Of a stretch of 64,000 nt of DNA, positions 36,960 to 45,599 are shown one piece after another. The notes under the pieces were generated by a model. The model did not search any database and was not told the DNA's origin. It saw nothing but the letters and a program-made list of their open reading frames with translations. This stretch comes from Paenibacillus sp. NAIST15-1. Lineage in GTDB: Bacteria; Bacillota; Bacilli; Paenibacillales; Paenibacillaceae. Position 1 is the first letter of the stretch. The number at the start of each line of letters is the position of its first letter. Location of the stretch: assembly GCF_001894745.1 (NCBI RefSeq), contig NZ_BBYF01000002.1:744001-808000 (forward strand), written 5' to 3'. Made by a program: the position numbers and the translations under genes.

Positions 36960-38405
36960 ATGAAAGTAGTTAGAGCAGTATGGGCTGTAACCATCGTACT
37001 CTTCATACTAATTAGTTCATTCACTCCAATATCGAGAAGCTATGCGATAGGGAAAGAAAGCGAACTTATCAGAGCCCGAGTAAATGCGGTAATCGACCTT
37101 GAGACCATTGAAGTGGATCAGGGTAAAAAAATTAAGTTGTATGGCGTAAATAGTAAATACTATCAAAAGTACGTAACATCTTTTAAAGAAGAGATTCTGT
37201 TTCCGACAGAGACAGGGGTCATCGCAGGATTTTCGAAGGCGTATTTCAAAGGCGAATCGGTCGAACATTTGGTACATAGAGCGCTCCAATTTTATAAGGA
37301 ATTATTGATTGGAAGAAGTGTGTATCTTAAGGAAGTTCGGACAAGTCAATCTTATATTGTTTACCTTGATCATGACAAGAAGCACAGCTTAAATCAAATT
37401 GCAGTAACGTCAGGCTATGTTACTGTTTCGAATGACAATCAGGAGCTTCCTGACTTATTGATTCAACAAGAAGAAGCTAGAAATGCTAAAACGGGATTAT
37501 GGAATATTACTGTATTTATCAAAGATGCGGGTGGGTGGAGTGAAAATAACTTCGTATATGTTGCTCTTACATTAGTAATACTGAATTTTGTAGTGAGTAT
37601 GTTCATCTTTGTTTTATATACAAAAAATAGGTCTCTATTAGGAACCATTGCTGTTTATGCGGGGTTTATCACGACTGCGGTAGCTACAATAGGCATATAT
37701 AGTTATAACGAGAGGCAATTGTTTTTCTGGGTACCACCGATGATTATTGTCATCTTTGCATTGATTGGCATAGGAGAATTTGTCTATTTTATATATTCAA
37801 AAAAAGCAAAAAGCTTGCTGTTCGTCACCGCAGAAATCGTTCTCTATATTATGCTTGTTATTGCAGGGTTCGGAATTCTATATCAGGGATATTCAAATAA
37901 TATAAGAACGCAAACTGAAATCTCTTATGCACTCCCCAATTTCAATTATGAATCAGGCATACGTACTGAAGAGCCTACGGGTAATTATATCTCGATACCG
38001 GAAAATGAATATAAACGTACTGAACATGGTGAGGTGGATTTCAAATCCATAGAACGAGTGAAATATAATCTTAGTTTTCTGAATGCGATTTATTTTAGTG
38101 CGACTACTTTTTTTACAGTTGGTTACGGAGATTTTTCACCGAAGGGTTTCCTGAAAATTATAAGTGTGATTCAAATGATTATCGGCTATCTGTCTCAAGT
38201 TATTTTGTTTAGTTTGCTTTTATCTAAAATCGCTTCATTTGGATCAAAAGTAGAAACACTTGCGAGTGAAGATACGATCCATTCATTTCCGAGCCGAAAA
38301 AGCAAACATCAACCCAAGCGACTATTCAACAAATATATCGTCATTGGATTATACATCTTTTATTTGATTGAAAATCTATGGTTATTGTACAAATTAGGCA
38401 AATAA
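36960..38405 (+). CDS. membrane protein joining a degenerate SNase-like domain to a K+-channel pore
   Basis: A 481-residue protein. A signal anchor (1-28) is followed by an extracellular domain (about 37-182) with the staphylococcal-nuclease pattern: RVNAVIDLETIEV, KLYGVNSK, LIGRSVYLKEV, LNQIAVTSGYV and AKTGLW. The nuclease residues are changed: D21 to E48, R35 to K59, D40 to N64, E43 to Y67 and R87 lost. The rest is membrane: helices at about 199-219, 226-247, 256-278 and 287-308. A final two-helix pore carries the selectivity filter TVGYGD (386-391) and ends at about 460. It looks like a ligand-gated or anchored K+ channel. The pairing is my reading from sequence. Confidence 0.75.
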   Translation: MKVVRAVWAVTIVLFILISSFTPISRSYAIGKESELIRARVNAVIDLETIEVDQGKKIKLYGVNSKYYQKYVTSFKEEILFPTETGVIAGFSKAYFKGESVEHLVHRALQFYKELLIGRSVYLKEVRTSQSYIVYLDHDKKHSLNQIAVTSGYVTVSNDNQELPDLLIQQEEARNAKTGLWNITVFIKDAGGWSENNFVYVALTLVILNFVVSMFIFVLYTKNRSLLGTIAVYAGFITTAVATIGIYSYNERQLFFWVPPMIIVIFALIGIGEFVYFIYSKKAKSLLFVTAEIVLYIMLVIAGFGILYQGYSNNIRTQTEISYALPNFNYESGIRTEEPTGNYISIPENEYKRTEHGEVDFKSIERVKYNLSFLNAIYFSATTFFTVGYGDFSPKGFLKIISVIQMIIGYLSQVILFSLLLSKIASFGSKVETLASEDTIHSFPSRKSKHQPKRLFNKYIVIGLYIFYLIENLWLLYKLGK

Positions 38406-38419
38406 CTGTGTGTAATTTT

Positions 38420-38458
38420 GATGTTAGTTATTTCAAAAGAGATGGAAACTAACACATC
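38420..38458 (+). terminator. possible terminator after the channel gene
   Basis: ATGTTAGTT pairs with AACTAACACAT with a two-base bulge; no T-run follows. Confidence 0.35.
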
Positions 38459-38804
38459 TATTATATCCACTCAATAAGCAATAGATTTATGAAGTAATGT
38501 TCAATATTTGTATACTTTTTTAGTTTAATGTGATAGGCTAGAAACGAATATGTAAGAGGAGGTATCTATTTAAGGACATGTGGACTAACTAATTGGACTC
38601 GTTATGGAATTGGATAACAACGATCCTGTGCTCTGCCACAATGGTGGAATGGTTAGAAAACACGTGTGCCTATTTACAGATACTCCTTATCGTAATAGTT
38701 CGGACAGAGGAAGCAGTGCAGGCTGAATTAGCTTGCTCCTGTTTTGTTTTGCCGCGACTTGTACCTATGCGTAAGCTACAGAATGCTTATGGAGGGTATG
38801 CTAT

Positions 38805-38840
38805 TTGTTTACGTTAGGGTTTCTTTATCGCACAATCTAA
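38805..38840 (+). CDS. 11-residue leader peptide of the ABC-F gene
   Basis: TTG start at 38805, eight bases after GGAGGG (38791-38796), encoding MFTLGFLYRTI and stopping at TAA 38838-38840, five bases before the attenuator stem. The spacing and position fit a ribosome-stalling leader that senses antibiotic. Another small frame (ATGCGTAAG at 38769 to TAG 38817, 16 codons) overlaps upstream and is a second candidate. Confidence 0.5.
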   Translation: MFTLGFLYRTI

Positions 38841-38845
38841 TCGTG

Positions 38846-38875
38846 ACTCATCGGCAGAGGCCGGTGAGTTTTTTT
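38846..38875 (+). terminator. attenuator terminator before the ABC-F gene
   Basis: ACTCATCGGC (38846-38855) pairs with GCCGGTGAGT (38860-38869) around AGAG, followed by seven T. It lies 37 bases before the ABC-F start codon and would stop transcription unless antiterminated. Confidence 0.8.
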
Positions 38876-38911
38876 GTTGCGCTTAGTTGCGCGGATAAAG
38901 GAGGTAAACGT

Positions 38912-40669
38912 ATGACGTTGTTGTTAAGCTGCAGAAATTTAGCGAAAGCCTTTGGAGATTTACAGGTGCTACGAAATGTTCAGCTCGATATTGCCAAGGG
39001 GGATCGCATTGGACTGGTCGGATGCAATGGTGCAGGCAAAACGACACTCGCCCAGTTACTATATGGAACAGTAAAGCCGGACACAGGTGTGATCACTTGT
39101 TTCGGAGATTCGATTGATATTGGATATTTAAAGCAATCGACTTCGTATTCAGTTCAAATGTTCAGTGAGATGTCGGAGTGCATGCTGGAGAAGGATGGGG
39201 CTTCCTCATTCATGACTGCAACAAGCATGATGGGCGTAAGACAGGTGCAGTCGTGGGAAATGGAGAGAGCTCGTCATCTGAGCGGAGGGGAGCGCACAAA
39301 GTTGGCGCTAGCTCATATCTGGTCAACTCGCCCTCATTTATTACTTTTAGATGAGCCTACGAACCATCTTGACTTGGATGGTGTGGAATGGTTGATTCGA
39401 GAACTGAATTCATACGATGGTTCGATGCTTGTCATCTCGCATGATCGATATTTTCTTGATCGGACGGTTCAGCGCACTATTGAGCTAGAGGATGGGGTTG
39501 CTCATGAATACATGGGGAACTACAGCGCGTATCGGGATGAAAAAGCTCGAAGATATCAGAATCAGCTGCATCAATATGAGACGGAGCAAAAGTATAAGGC
39601 AAAAATAGAAGTTGAAATCCACCGCTTGGAACAGTGGTCTTCCAAGGCGCATCGAGAAGCAGGCAAAGTTGGCAAGATGGTAGAGATGCGTACTGGGATC
39701 AAGGAGTTCTATCGTACCAAGGCCAAGAAAATGGATCGACAGGTGAAATCGAGGATAAAAAGGCTTCGTCGAATCGAATGTGAAGGAATTCAGAAGCCGC
39801 GAAAGGAGCAGCAGATTTATTTTGAATTTGATCATCCCGACAAACGGGGGAGACGAATGTTGGAAGCCAATCGGATTCATAAATCTGCAGGGAATAAGCT
39901 GCTGTTCCAGGATAGTTCATTTACCGTTCAGCGTGGAGATAGAATCGGACTTCTAGGGCCAAATGGGTGCGGGAAATCAACACTTATCCGGATGTTAATA
40001 GGGCAGCTTCAACCTGATCGTGGAGAGATCTGGCTAAGTCCAAGCATCAAGCCCGCCTACTTATCTCAGGAGCTGGACGATCTGGATGCGGAGCAATGCG
40101 CATTGGAATGGTACGGGTACGACTCTGATAGTCTTGCCGAAGTACGCACGGTACTCGCTCAGATGGGGATTGAAGCAGAAATGTTGATGAAGCCGATGAA
40201 GCAGCTGAGCCTAGGAGAACGGATGCGTCTCAAAATCGCGAACTTGATCGTCAATCGTTCAGACGTTCTTGTTTTGGACGAACCAACGAACCATTTGGAT
40301 TTACAGAGCAGGACGCAACTGGAGGAAACGTTAACCTCGTATTCTGGAACGATGCTGATCGCTTCCCATGATCGGTATTTTCTTGAACGAGTATGTCAAA
40401 AATGGCTGGTTTTTCATGACGGCAAAGTGACACTGTCACAACGCTCATTAAGTCAGGCAGTGCAAGTTGGCGATGATGGACAAGGTTCGGATCAGATGGC
40501 CTCCTCAGATGAGGTGTATGATCGGTTAATGGTAGAACATAAGTTATCCCACATTTTAGCCGAGCTATCACTGTGTAAACCAGGAGATAAGAAGTATACG
40601 GTACTAGATGAGGAATACCAGTTGTGGCTCCACAGAAAGAAGCATTTGGATCAATCTAGGCATAAATAG
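38912..40669 (+). CDS. ABC-F ribosome-protection protein (Vga/Msr/VmlR-like)
   Basis: A 585-residue protein with two ABC domains and no membrane part. First ATPase: GCNGAGKTT, LSGGERTK and LLLLDEPTNHLDLD. Second: GPNGCGKST, LSLGERMR and VLVLDEPTNHLDLQ. Between them is a Lys/Arg-rich helical linker (about 215-300) that in family members reaches the peptidyl-transferase centre. ATG 38912 follows AAAGGAGG. The leader peptide plus terminator upstream point to antibiotic-induced expression. Which drug is unknown, though lincosamide, streptogramin A and pleuromutilin are typical for relatives. Confidence 0.88.
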   Translation: MTLLLSCRNLAKAFGDLQVLRNVQLDIAKGDRIGLVGCNGAGKTTLAQLLYGTVKPDTGVITCFGDSIDIGYLKQSTSYSVQMFSEMSECMLEKDGASSFMTATSMMGVRQVQSWEMERARHLSGGERTKLALAHIWSTRPHLLLLDEPTNHLDLDGVEWLIRELNSYDGSMLVISHDRYFLDRTVQRTIELEDGVAHEYMGNYSAYRDEKARRYQNQLHQYETEQKYKAKIEVEIHRLEQWSSKAHREAGKVGKMVEMRTGIKEFYRTKAKKMDRQVKSRIKRLRRIECEGIQKPRKEQQIYFEFDHPDKRGRRMLEANRIHKSAGNKLLFQDSSFTVQRGDRIGLLGPNGCGKSTLIRMLIGQLQPDRGEIWLSPSIKPAYLSQELDDLDAEQCALEWYGYDSDSLAEVRTVLAQMGIEAEMLMKPMKQLSLGERMRLKIANLIVNRSDVLVLDEPTNHLDLQSRTQLEETLTSYSGTMLIASHDRYFLERVCQKWLVFHDGKVTLSQRSLSQAVQVGDDGQGSDQMASSDEVYDRLMVEHKLSHILAELSLCKPGDKKYTVLDEEYQLWLHRKKHLDQSRHK

Positions 40670-40699
40670 CTGAATGTAACGAATCATAGGAGTACATAC

Positions 40700-41368
40700 G
40701 TGCATGAGAGGGTGTCCAACAATATGAGAATGAAAAAGCATGTACTCCTGCCAATATATATGGCTATTCTGATGTTCATGTCGGGTTTCCAAAGCGGAAG
40801 TATTGTGCGATTGAATATGCCTGAAAATGAATTAGACTCTGTGGTGCACGCCTTACAAAAAGGCGGATATATTTTGTATATGAGGCATGGCGAAGCTACG
40901 GTTGGGCAGGATCGACCGACCGTGGATTTTCATGATTGCTCGACGCAGCGCAATCTGAGTGATACCGGAAGAGAGCAGGCTAAAATGCTTGGGGAGTCTA
41001 TGCGCAAACTCAATATTCCTGTTCAATATCCCGTTGTTGCGAGTCCATATTGCCGAACCCGAGAATCGGCAGAACTTGCCTTTGGTTCAGGCAATGTGGC
41101 TGTCGATCCTTCTTTGGCGGCTATCGCTAAGCTTAGCGATAGCACAATTTCAGCTGCAGAGAAACAAAGCATTGTGACGCAGGTAGAGAAAATGTTCGAG
41201 GTAGTACCCCTGTCTGGAACGAACAAAGTAATTATCGGTCACGCTTTTCCTGCCGGTGTTGCTGTCGGTGAGATCCCTTATATGGGGACTGTTGTGATTA
41301 AGCCCAAAGGGCCGGGGAATGGGTATGAGATTGTCCAAAAAATCAGTCTTCAAGATTTCATGAGATAG
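40700..41368 (+). CDS. exported histidine-phosphatase-family protein
   Basis: A 222-residue protein with an N-terminal hydrophobic segment (about 12-32) and the histidine phosphatase core: catalytic YMRHGEA (RHG motif), later SPYCRTRESAELAFG and VIIGHAFP with the second histidine. GTG 40700 has TAGGAG seven bases upstream; ATG 40724 is an alternative. The substrate is unknown. It follows the ABC-F gene by 30 bases. Confidence 0.82.
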   Translation: MHERVSNNMRMKKHVLLPIYMAILMFMSGFQSGSIVRLNMPENELDSVVHALQKGGYILYMRHGEATVGQDRPTVDFHDCSTQRNLSDTGREQAKMLGESMRKLNIPVQYPVVASPYCRTRESAELAFGSGNVAVDPSLAAIAKLSDSTISAAEKQSIVTQVEKMFEVVPLSGTNKVIIGHAFPAGVAVGEIPYMGTVVIKPKGPGNGYEIVQKISLQDFMR

Positions 41369-41396
41369 GATTCCGAACAAGCAAAAGTTCCTTCAT

Positions 41397-41431
41397 TTCG
41401 GAGGAAGGCGATCCGCCCTCCGTTTTACAGC
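41397..41431 (+). terminator. terminator after the histidine phosphatase
   Basis: CGGAG...GGC pairs with GCC...CTCCG, followed by TTTT. Confidence 0.65.
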
Positions 41432-41450
41432 ATTACAGGATGATTGTAGA

Positions 41451-41526
41451 ACGACACAAACATTGGTTCAAAACATCTTTACTAAATGGGTGGAAATCCA
41501 AGGTCAAGGACTAATGTTTGTGTCGT
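41451..41526. repeat. 76-bp element with 14-bp perfect inverted ends
   Basis: ACGACACAAACATT (41451-41464) is the exact inverse of AATGTTTGTGTCGT (41513-41526), with 48 bases between. There is no T-run on either side, so it is not an obvious terminator. It may be a miniature element or an RNA cruciform. It lies in the 343-base gap before rbsR. Confidence 0.5.
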
Positions 41527-41641
41527 AGATTTTCAACTACAAACACTCCTCAGATTCTACTTGATCAGAACCGCAGCCTGCCATGACCACTAAAAAGATG
41601 CTGCCAGCCATCCTACCTAGATAATGGAACAGCCATAAACC

Positions 41642-41689
41642 TTGTCAAAGGTAAATGATTGTGTTATTTTATATGTGTAACCGGTTTCA
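41642..41689 (+). promoter_or_regulatory. rbs promoter with perfect cre box
   Basis: TTGTCA (41642-41647), 17-base spacer, TATTTT (41665-41670). Immediately downstream, TGTAACCGGTTTCA (41676-41689) matches the CcpA consensus TGWAANCGNTNWCA at every fixed position and is the expected RbsR/CcpA target, so glucose should repress and ribose induce. Confidence 0.8.
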
Positions 41690-41711
41690 TGTTTAGAGGT
41701 GACTAACAACG

Positions 41712-42701
41712 ATGGCAACGATTAGAGACGTAGCGAAACATGCGGGCGTATCCGCAGCAACCGTATCGCGGGTAATCAACGATACTGGATATGTGCATGA
41801 TGATACCCGTAGGAAGATTGAAAGCGCAATCAAAGAACTTCACTATACGCCGAATGAAGTAGCTAGATCCTTATACAAGCGAAAATCCAGACTGATCGGT
41901 TTCCTACTCCCTGATATCACCAACCCTTTTTTTCCTGAGTTGGCGCGTGGGGTGGAGGATAAGATGCAGGAGAATGATTTTCGAATCATTTTTGGCAATA
42001 GCGATGAAAATATACAAAAAGAAAAAGAATATATCCAGACCTTCGTACAAAATAATGTGGTTGGCGTGATTGCATCCACGAATCATCCGGATGCAGATAT
42101 TTATCGGAAGCTGAAGATTCCAGTAGTATTTCTCGACCGTACGGTGGACAATCGCCCATCGGTATATGCGGACGGACATGAAGGTGGAAAAATAGCTGCC
42201 CATGAAATGATTGCCCGCGGCAGTCAGCGGATTACGGTCATGCAGGGGCCGGCTTCCATTCGGCCGGCACAGGATCGTTATCAGGGCGCAATTGATGTGT
42301 TGAACAGTCATGGGATGGATTACAACGTAATCCGGACTACATCGTTTTCGTTCACGGAAGCAGGAAAATGGGCGAAGGAATTGTTCGAGCGTTATCCGGA
42401 CACGGATGGCATCATTGCCAGCAACGACATTGTTGCTACGGCGGTGCTTCATGAAGCGCTTAGGCTTGGCAAGAATGTACCGGATGACGTGCAAATCATC
42501 GGCTTTGACGATATTCCGCTCAGCAGTCTCTTAACACCAGCACTGACGACGATCAGGCAGCCCGCTTATGATATGGGCAGAGCCTCGGCAGACCTTTTAA
42601 TACAATTATTAGAGAATGAAAATGTAGATCAGAAAATCATACAAATGCCCGTGACATTTACAGAGCGGGAAACAATGAGGAAGGTGGGGCAACATGGCTA
42701 A
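41712..42701 (+). CDS. rbsR: ribose operon repressor (LacI family)
   Basis: A 329-residue LacI/GalR regulator. N-terminal helix-turn-helix ATIRDVAKHAGVSAATVSRV, hinge helix and a periplasmic-binding-protein-like effector domain (about 60-329). It is the first gene of the ribose operon, in the same order as B. subtilis rbsRKDACB, and overlaps rbsK by eight bases. Confidence 0.93.
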   Translation: MATIRDVAKHAGVSAATVSRVINDTGYVHDDTRRKIESAIKELHYTPNEVARSLYKRKSRLIGFLLPDITNPFFPELARGVEDKMQENDFRIIFGNSDENIQKEKEYIQTFVQNNVVGVIASTNHPDADIYRKLKIPVVFLDRTVDNRPSVYADGHEGGKIAAHEMIARGSQRITVMQGPASIRPAQDRYQGAIDVLNSHGMDYNVIRTTSFSFTEAGKWAKELFERYPDTDGIIASNDIVATAVLHEALRLGKNVPDDVQIIGFDDIPLSSLLTPALTTIRQPAYDMGRASADLLIQLLENENVDQKIIQMPVTFTERETMRKVGQHG

Positions 42702-43572
42702 AATTATTGTAGTAGGAAGCTCATCAATTGATTTGGTCGTTACATCATCCAAACGCCCGGGGGCCGGTGAAACGGTTCTCGGGGAAAGCTTCAAAACCGT
42801 TCCTGGAGGCAAAGGAGCGAACCAGGCCGTTGCCGCAGCGCGGCTCGGAGCCGACGTAACCATGATCGGGCGCGTAGGAGACGATGCATTCGCAGCGCAA
42901 ATTTTGAACAACTTTAAGCAAAACAACGTTTGTGTCGACAATGTGGAACCGGTTCCACACATGGAAAGTGGAACAGCGCATATCATTTTGGCAGAAGGTG
43001 ATAACAGTATTGTTGTTGTGAAAGCAGCCAATAATGAAGTTACCCCGGAATATATCGACCATACGAGGGAAGCTTTTGAAGGAGCGGATATGGTGATGAT
43101 CCAGCAGGAGATTCCGGTGGAAACCGTTACTCATGTCAGCCGGATCTGCAAGAACCTTGGGATTCCGCTGCTGCTCAACCCAGCGCCAGCACGTCCACTT
43201 GATGATGAGGTAATCGAAAATGCCGCTTATATTACACCAAATGAGCATGAAGCGAAAATCCTGTTTTCATCTCTAACCGTTTCCGAGGCGCTGCGCAAAT
43301 ATCCGAACAAACTGTTTATTACCGAAGGCAGCAACGGAGTACGTTATTTCGACGGCTCTAATGAAGTACTCGTACCATCTTACAAAGTGCCCGTGGTGGA
43401 TACGACAGGCGCAGGGGATACCTTTAACGCCGCTTTTGCGGTCGCACTGGCTGAAGGAACAGCGATTTACGATAGCGTCCGTTTTGCCAACCGTGCAGCT
43501 TCCTTGTCTGTAACGAAGTTTGGTGCGCAGGGCGGCATGCCATATCGTCAAGAAGTGGAGGCGCAGATGTAA
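42694..43572 (+). CDS. rbsK: ribokinase
   Basis: A 292-residue PfkB-family kinase that phosphorylates ribose at O5. It has the N-terminal GGKGANQAVAAARLG motif and the C-terminal catalytic signature DTTGAGDTFNAAF. Confidence 0.95.
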   Translation: MAKIIVVGSSSIDLVVTSSKRPGAGETVLGESFKTVPGGKGANQAVAAARLGADVTMIGRVGDDAFAAQILNNFKQNNVCVDNVEPVPHMESGTAHIILAEGDNSIVVVKAANNEVTPEYIDHTREAFEGADMVMIQQEIPVETVTHVSRICKNLGIPLLLNPAPARPLDDEVIENAAYITPNEHEAKILFSSLTVSEALRKYPNKLFITEGSNGVRYFDGSNEVLVPSYKVPVVDTTGAGDTFNAAFAVALAEGTAIYDSVRFANRAASLSVTKFGAQGGMPYRQEVEAQM

Positions 43573-43573
43573 C

Positions 43574-43972
43574 ATGAAAAAACAAGGCATCTTGAACAGT
43601 CATATTTCGAAAATTTTGGCCGATTTGGGCCATACAGATACAATCGTCGTCGCCGACGTCGGTCTTCCCATCCCGGAAGGGGTCAAGAAAATTGATTTGG
43701 CGCTAACGTTAGGTACACCAAGCTTTGAGGAAACGGTCAATGCCATTGCAGCCGATATGGAAATCGAAAAAGTGGTGATTGCGAAAGAAATCAAAGCGCA
43801 AAATCATGAAGCAAATGCTTACATCCAGCATAAATTCGGAGATTGTGAAATCGAGGATTGTCCTCATGAAGAATTCAAGGAACTGACTCGCAAGGCCAAA
43901 GCTGTGATTCGCACGGGCGAGGCTAAACCGTTCGCCAATATCATTTTACAAGCAGGTGTCTATTTCGGTTAG
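43574..43972 (+). CDS. rbsD: D-ribose pyranase
   Basis: A 132-residue RbsD that interconverts ribopyranose and ribofuranose for rbsK. It has MKKQGILNSHISKILADLGHTD and the C-terminal KPFANIILQAGV. It starts one base after the rbsK stop. Confidence 0.95.
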   Translation: MKKQGILNSHISKILADLGHTDTIVVADVGLPIPEGVKKIDLALTLGTPSFEETVNAIAADMEIEKVVIAKEIKAQNHEANAYIQHKFGDCEIEDCPHEEFKELTRKAKAVIRTGEAKPFANIILQAGVYFG

Positions 43973-43977
43973 CAAGT

Positions 43978-44100
43978 GCTTACGAAGTAAGTTTTGCTGC
44001 AAAGAACATCCAGAGAAGCAACGTTCGCAAAACTAAGCGTAAGCTTCCGAAGTAGTTTTGCTGCGAAGAACAATCAAAGGAGCCATGCTCCGCAAAACTT
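43978..44100 (+). repeat. two tandem hairpin repeats between rbsD and rbsA
   Basis: Two related units of about 60 bases (43978-44034 and 44043-44100) each begin GCTT.CGAAGTA.GTTTTGCTGC and each fold: AGTTTTGC pairs with GCAAAACT (43990-43997 with 44027-44034; 44054-44061 with 44092-44099). The sequences are diverged but clearly the same unit. They may set the ratio of early to late rbs messages by protecting RNA ends. Confidence 0.75.
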
Positions 44101-44116
44101 GTAAGGAGGAGCCATT

Positions 44117-45598
44117 ATGCAGATTCAAATGAAAGGAATCCACAAAGCCTTCGGCAGCAACCAGGTACTATCCGGCGTTGATTTTGACCTGCGCGAAGGC
44201 GAGGTTCACGCCCTCATGGGCGAAAACGGTGCGGGCAAGTCCACCCTAATGAACATTCTGACGGGCCTGCATGCAAGAGATAAAGGAACCATCCTGATCG
44301 ACGGCAAGGAAACGTATTTTGCCAATCCGAAAGAAGCGGAGCGGCAAGGTATCGCTTTTATCCATCAGGAGCTAAATATATGGCCTGACATGACCGTGGT
44401 GGACAACCTGTTCATCGGGAAGGAGATGTCCTCGACTTGGGGACTTCTAAAATCCAAGGAAATGAAGGCGCTTGCAATTGAGCAATTCAAAAGACTCTCC
44501 GTTGATATACCGTTGAATATAGAAGCAGGACAATGCTCGGTAGGACAGCAGCAGATGATTGAAATCGCCAAGGCACTGTTGACGGACACCAAGGTCATAA
44601 TCATGGACGAACCAACCTCTGCGCTGACGGAAAGAGAAATTCAGAAACTATTTGAAGTCATTCAGTCCTTGAAAAAAGAAGGAGTATCGATTGTTTACAT
44701 TTCACACCGGATGGAGGAGATCTTCGAAATTTGCGACCGGATCACAGTTATGCGTGACGGCCGGACGGTAGACACCAAGCCAATTCCAGAAACCAATTTC
44801 GATGAAGTTGTAAAGAAAATGGTCGGCAGGGAGCTGACCGAACGCTACCCTGCTCGCAACCCTTCACCAGGTGAGGTTGTCCTGGAGGTAGAGCATGCAA
44901 CTCGCAAAGGATCGTTTGAAGATGTAAGCTTCAGCGTTCATCAAGGTGAAATCGTTGGTTTCTCCGGCCTGATGGGTTCTGGACGCACCGAAATCATGAG
45001 AGCACTGTTCGGATTGGATCGGCTGGATCAAGGCGAGGTCCGTATGTTCGGCAAGAAGGTCGAGATCAGAAAGCCGGTCGACGCAGTTAATCATGGAATC
45101 GGTTTCATTACGGAAGACCGCAAAGACGAAGGCTTGGTACTGGACTTTTCCGTTCGGGATAACATGGTTCTTCCAAGTATCAGCGGTTTTACAAAGAAAG
45201 GAATCATCTCGACGCAAAGTGAGAAGGTGTTCGTGGATGCCTTAATTAAGCGGCTGCAGATCAAAACACATTCAGCGGAAACCGCAGCTGGAAATTTGTC
45301 CGGCGGTAATCAGCAGAAGGTGGTTATTGCCAAGTGGATAGGCATCGGTCCGAAGCTGTTAATCCTCGACGAACCGACACGGGGCGTAGACGTTGGCGCT
45401 AAGCGCGAAATCTACCAGTTAATGAACGAACTGACAGGCCATGGCGTTGCCATCATTATGGTATCTTCCGAATTGCCTGAAGTGCTCGGCATGAGCGACC
45501 GCATCGTTGTTGTTCACGAAGGGCGAATCACTGGAGAATTAACAAAAGCAGAAGCGACACAGGAAAAAATAATGACGCTGGCGACAGGGGGACAGTAA
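44117..45598 (+). CDS. rbsA: ribose ABC transporter ATP-binding protein
   Basis: A 493-residue double-ATPase. First half: [26 protein letters not shown]. Second half: [30 protein letters not shown]. This matches RbsA/MglA. GTAAGGAGG precedes the ATG. Confidence 0.96.
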   Translation: MQIQMKGIHKAFGSNQVLSGVDFDLREGEVHALMGENGAGKSTLMNILTGLHARDKGTILIDGKETYFANPKEAERQGIAFIHQELNIWPDMTVVDNLFIGKEMSSTWGLLKSKEMKALAIEQFKRLSVDIPLNIEAGQCSVGQQQMIEIAKALLTDTKVIIMDEPTSALTEREIQKLFEVIQSLKKEGVSIVYISHRMEEIFEICDRITVMRDGRTVDTKPIPETNFDEVVKKMVGRELTERYPARNPSPGEVVLEVEHATRKGSFEDVSFSVHQGEIVGFSGLMGSGRTEIMRALFGLDRLDQGEVRMFGKKVEIRKPVDAVNHGIGFITEDRKDEGLVLDFSVRDNMVLPSISGFTKKGIISTQSEKVFVDALIKRLQIKTHSAETAAGNLSGGNQQKVVIAKWIGIGPKLLILDEPTRGVDVGAKREIYQLMNELTGHGVAIIMVSSELPEVLGMSDRIVVVHEGRITGELTKAEATQEKIMTLATGGQ

Positions 45599-45599
45599 T

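Noticed and set aside
38593-38817. 74-residue frame before the ABC-F gene
   Set aside because: No family match and no ribosome site at its start; only its last 16 codons are kept in mind as an alternative leader frame.
38744-38911. In-frame N-terminal extension of the ABC-F protein through the leader
   Set aside because: It would run through the leader and attenuator; ATG 38912 has an excellent AAAGGAGG site.
41904-42494. 196-residue minus-strand frame inside rbsR
   Set aside because: Shadow of the LacI-family repressor; no independent motif.
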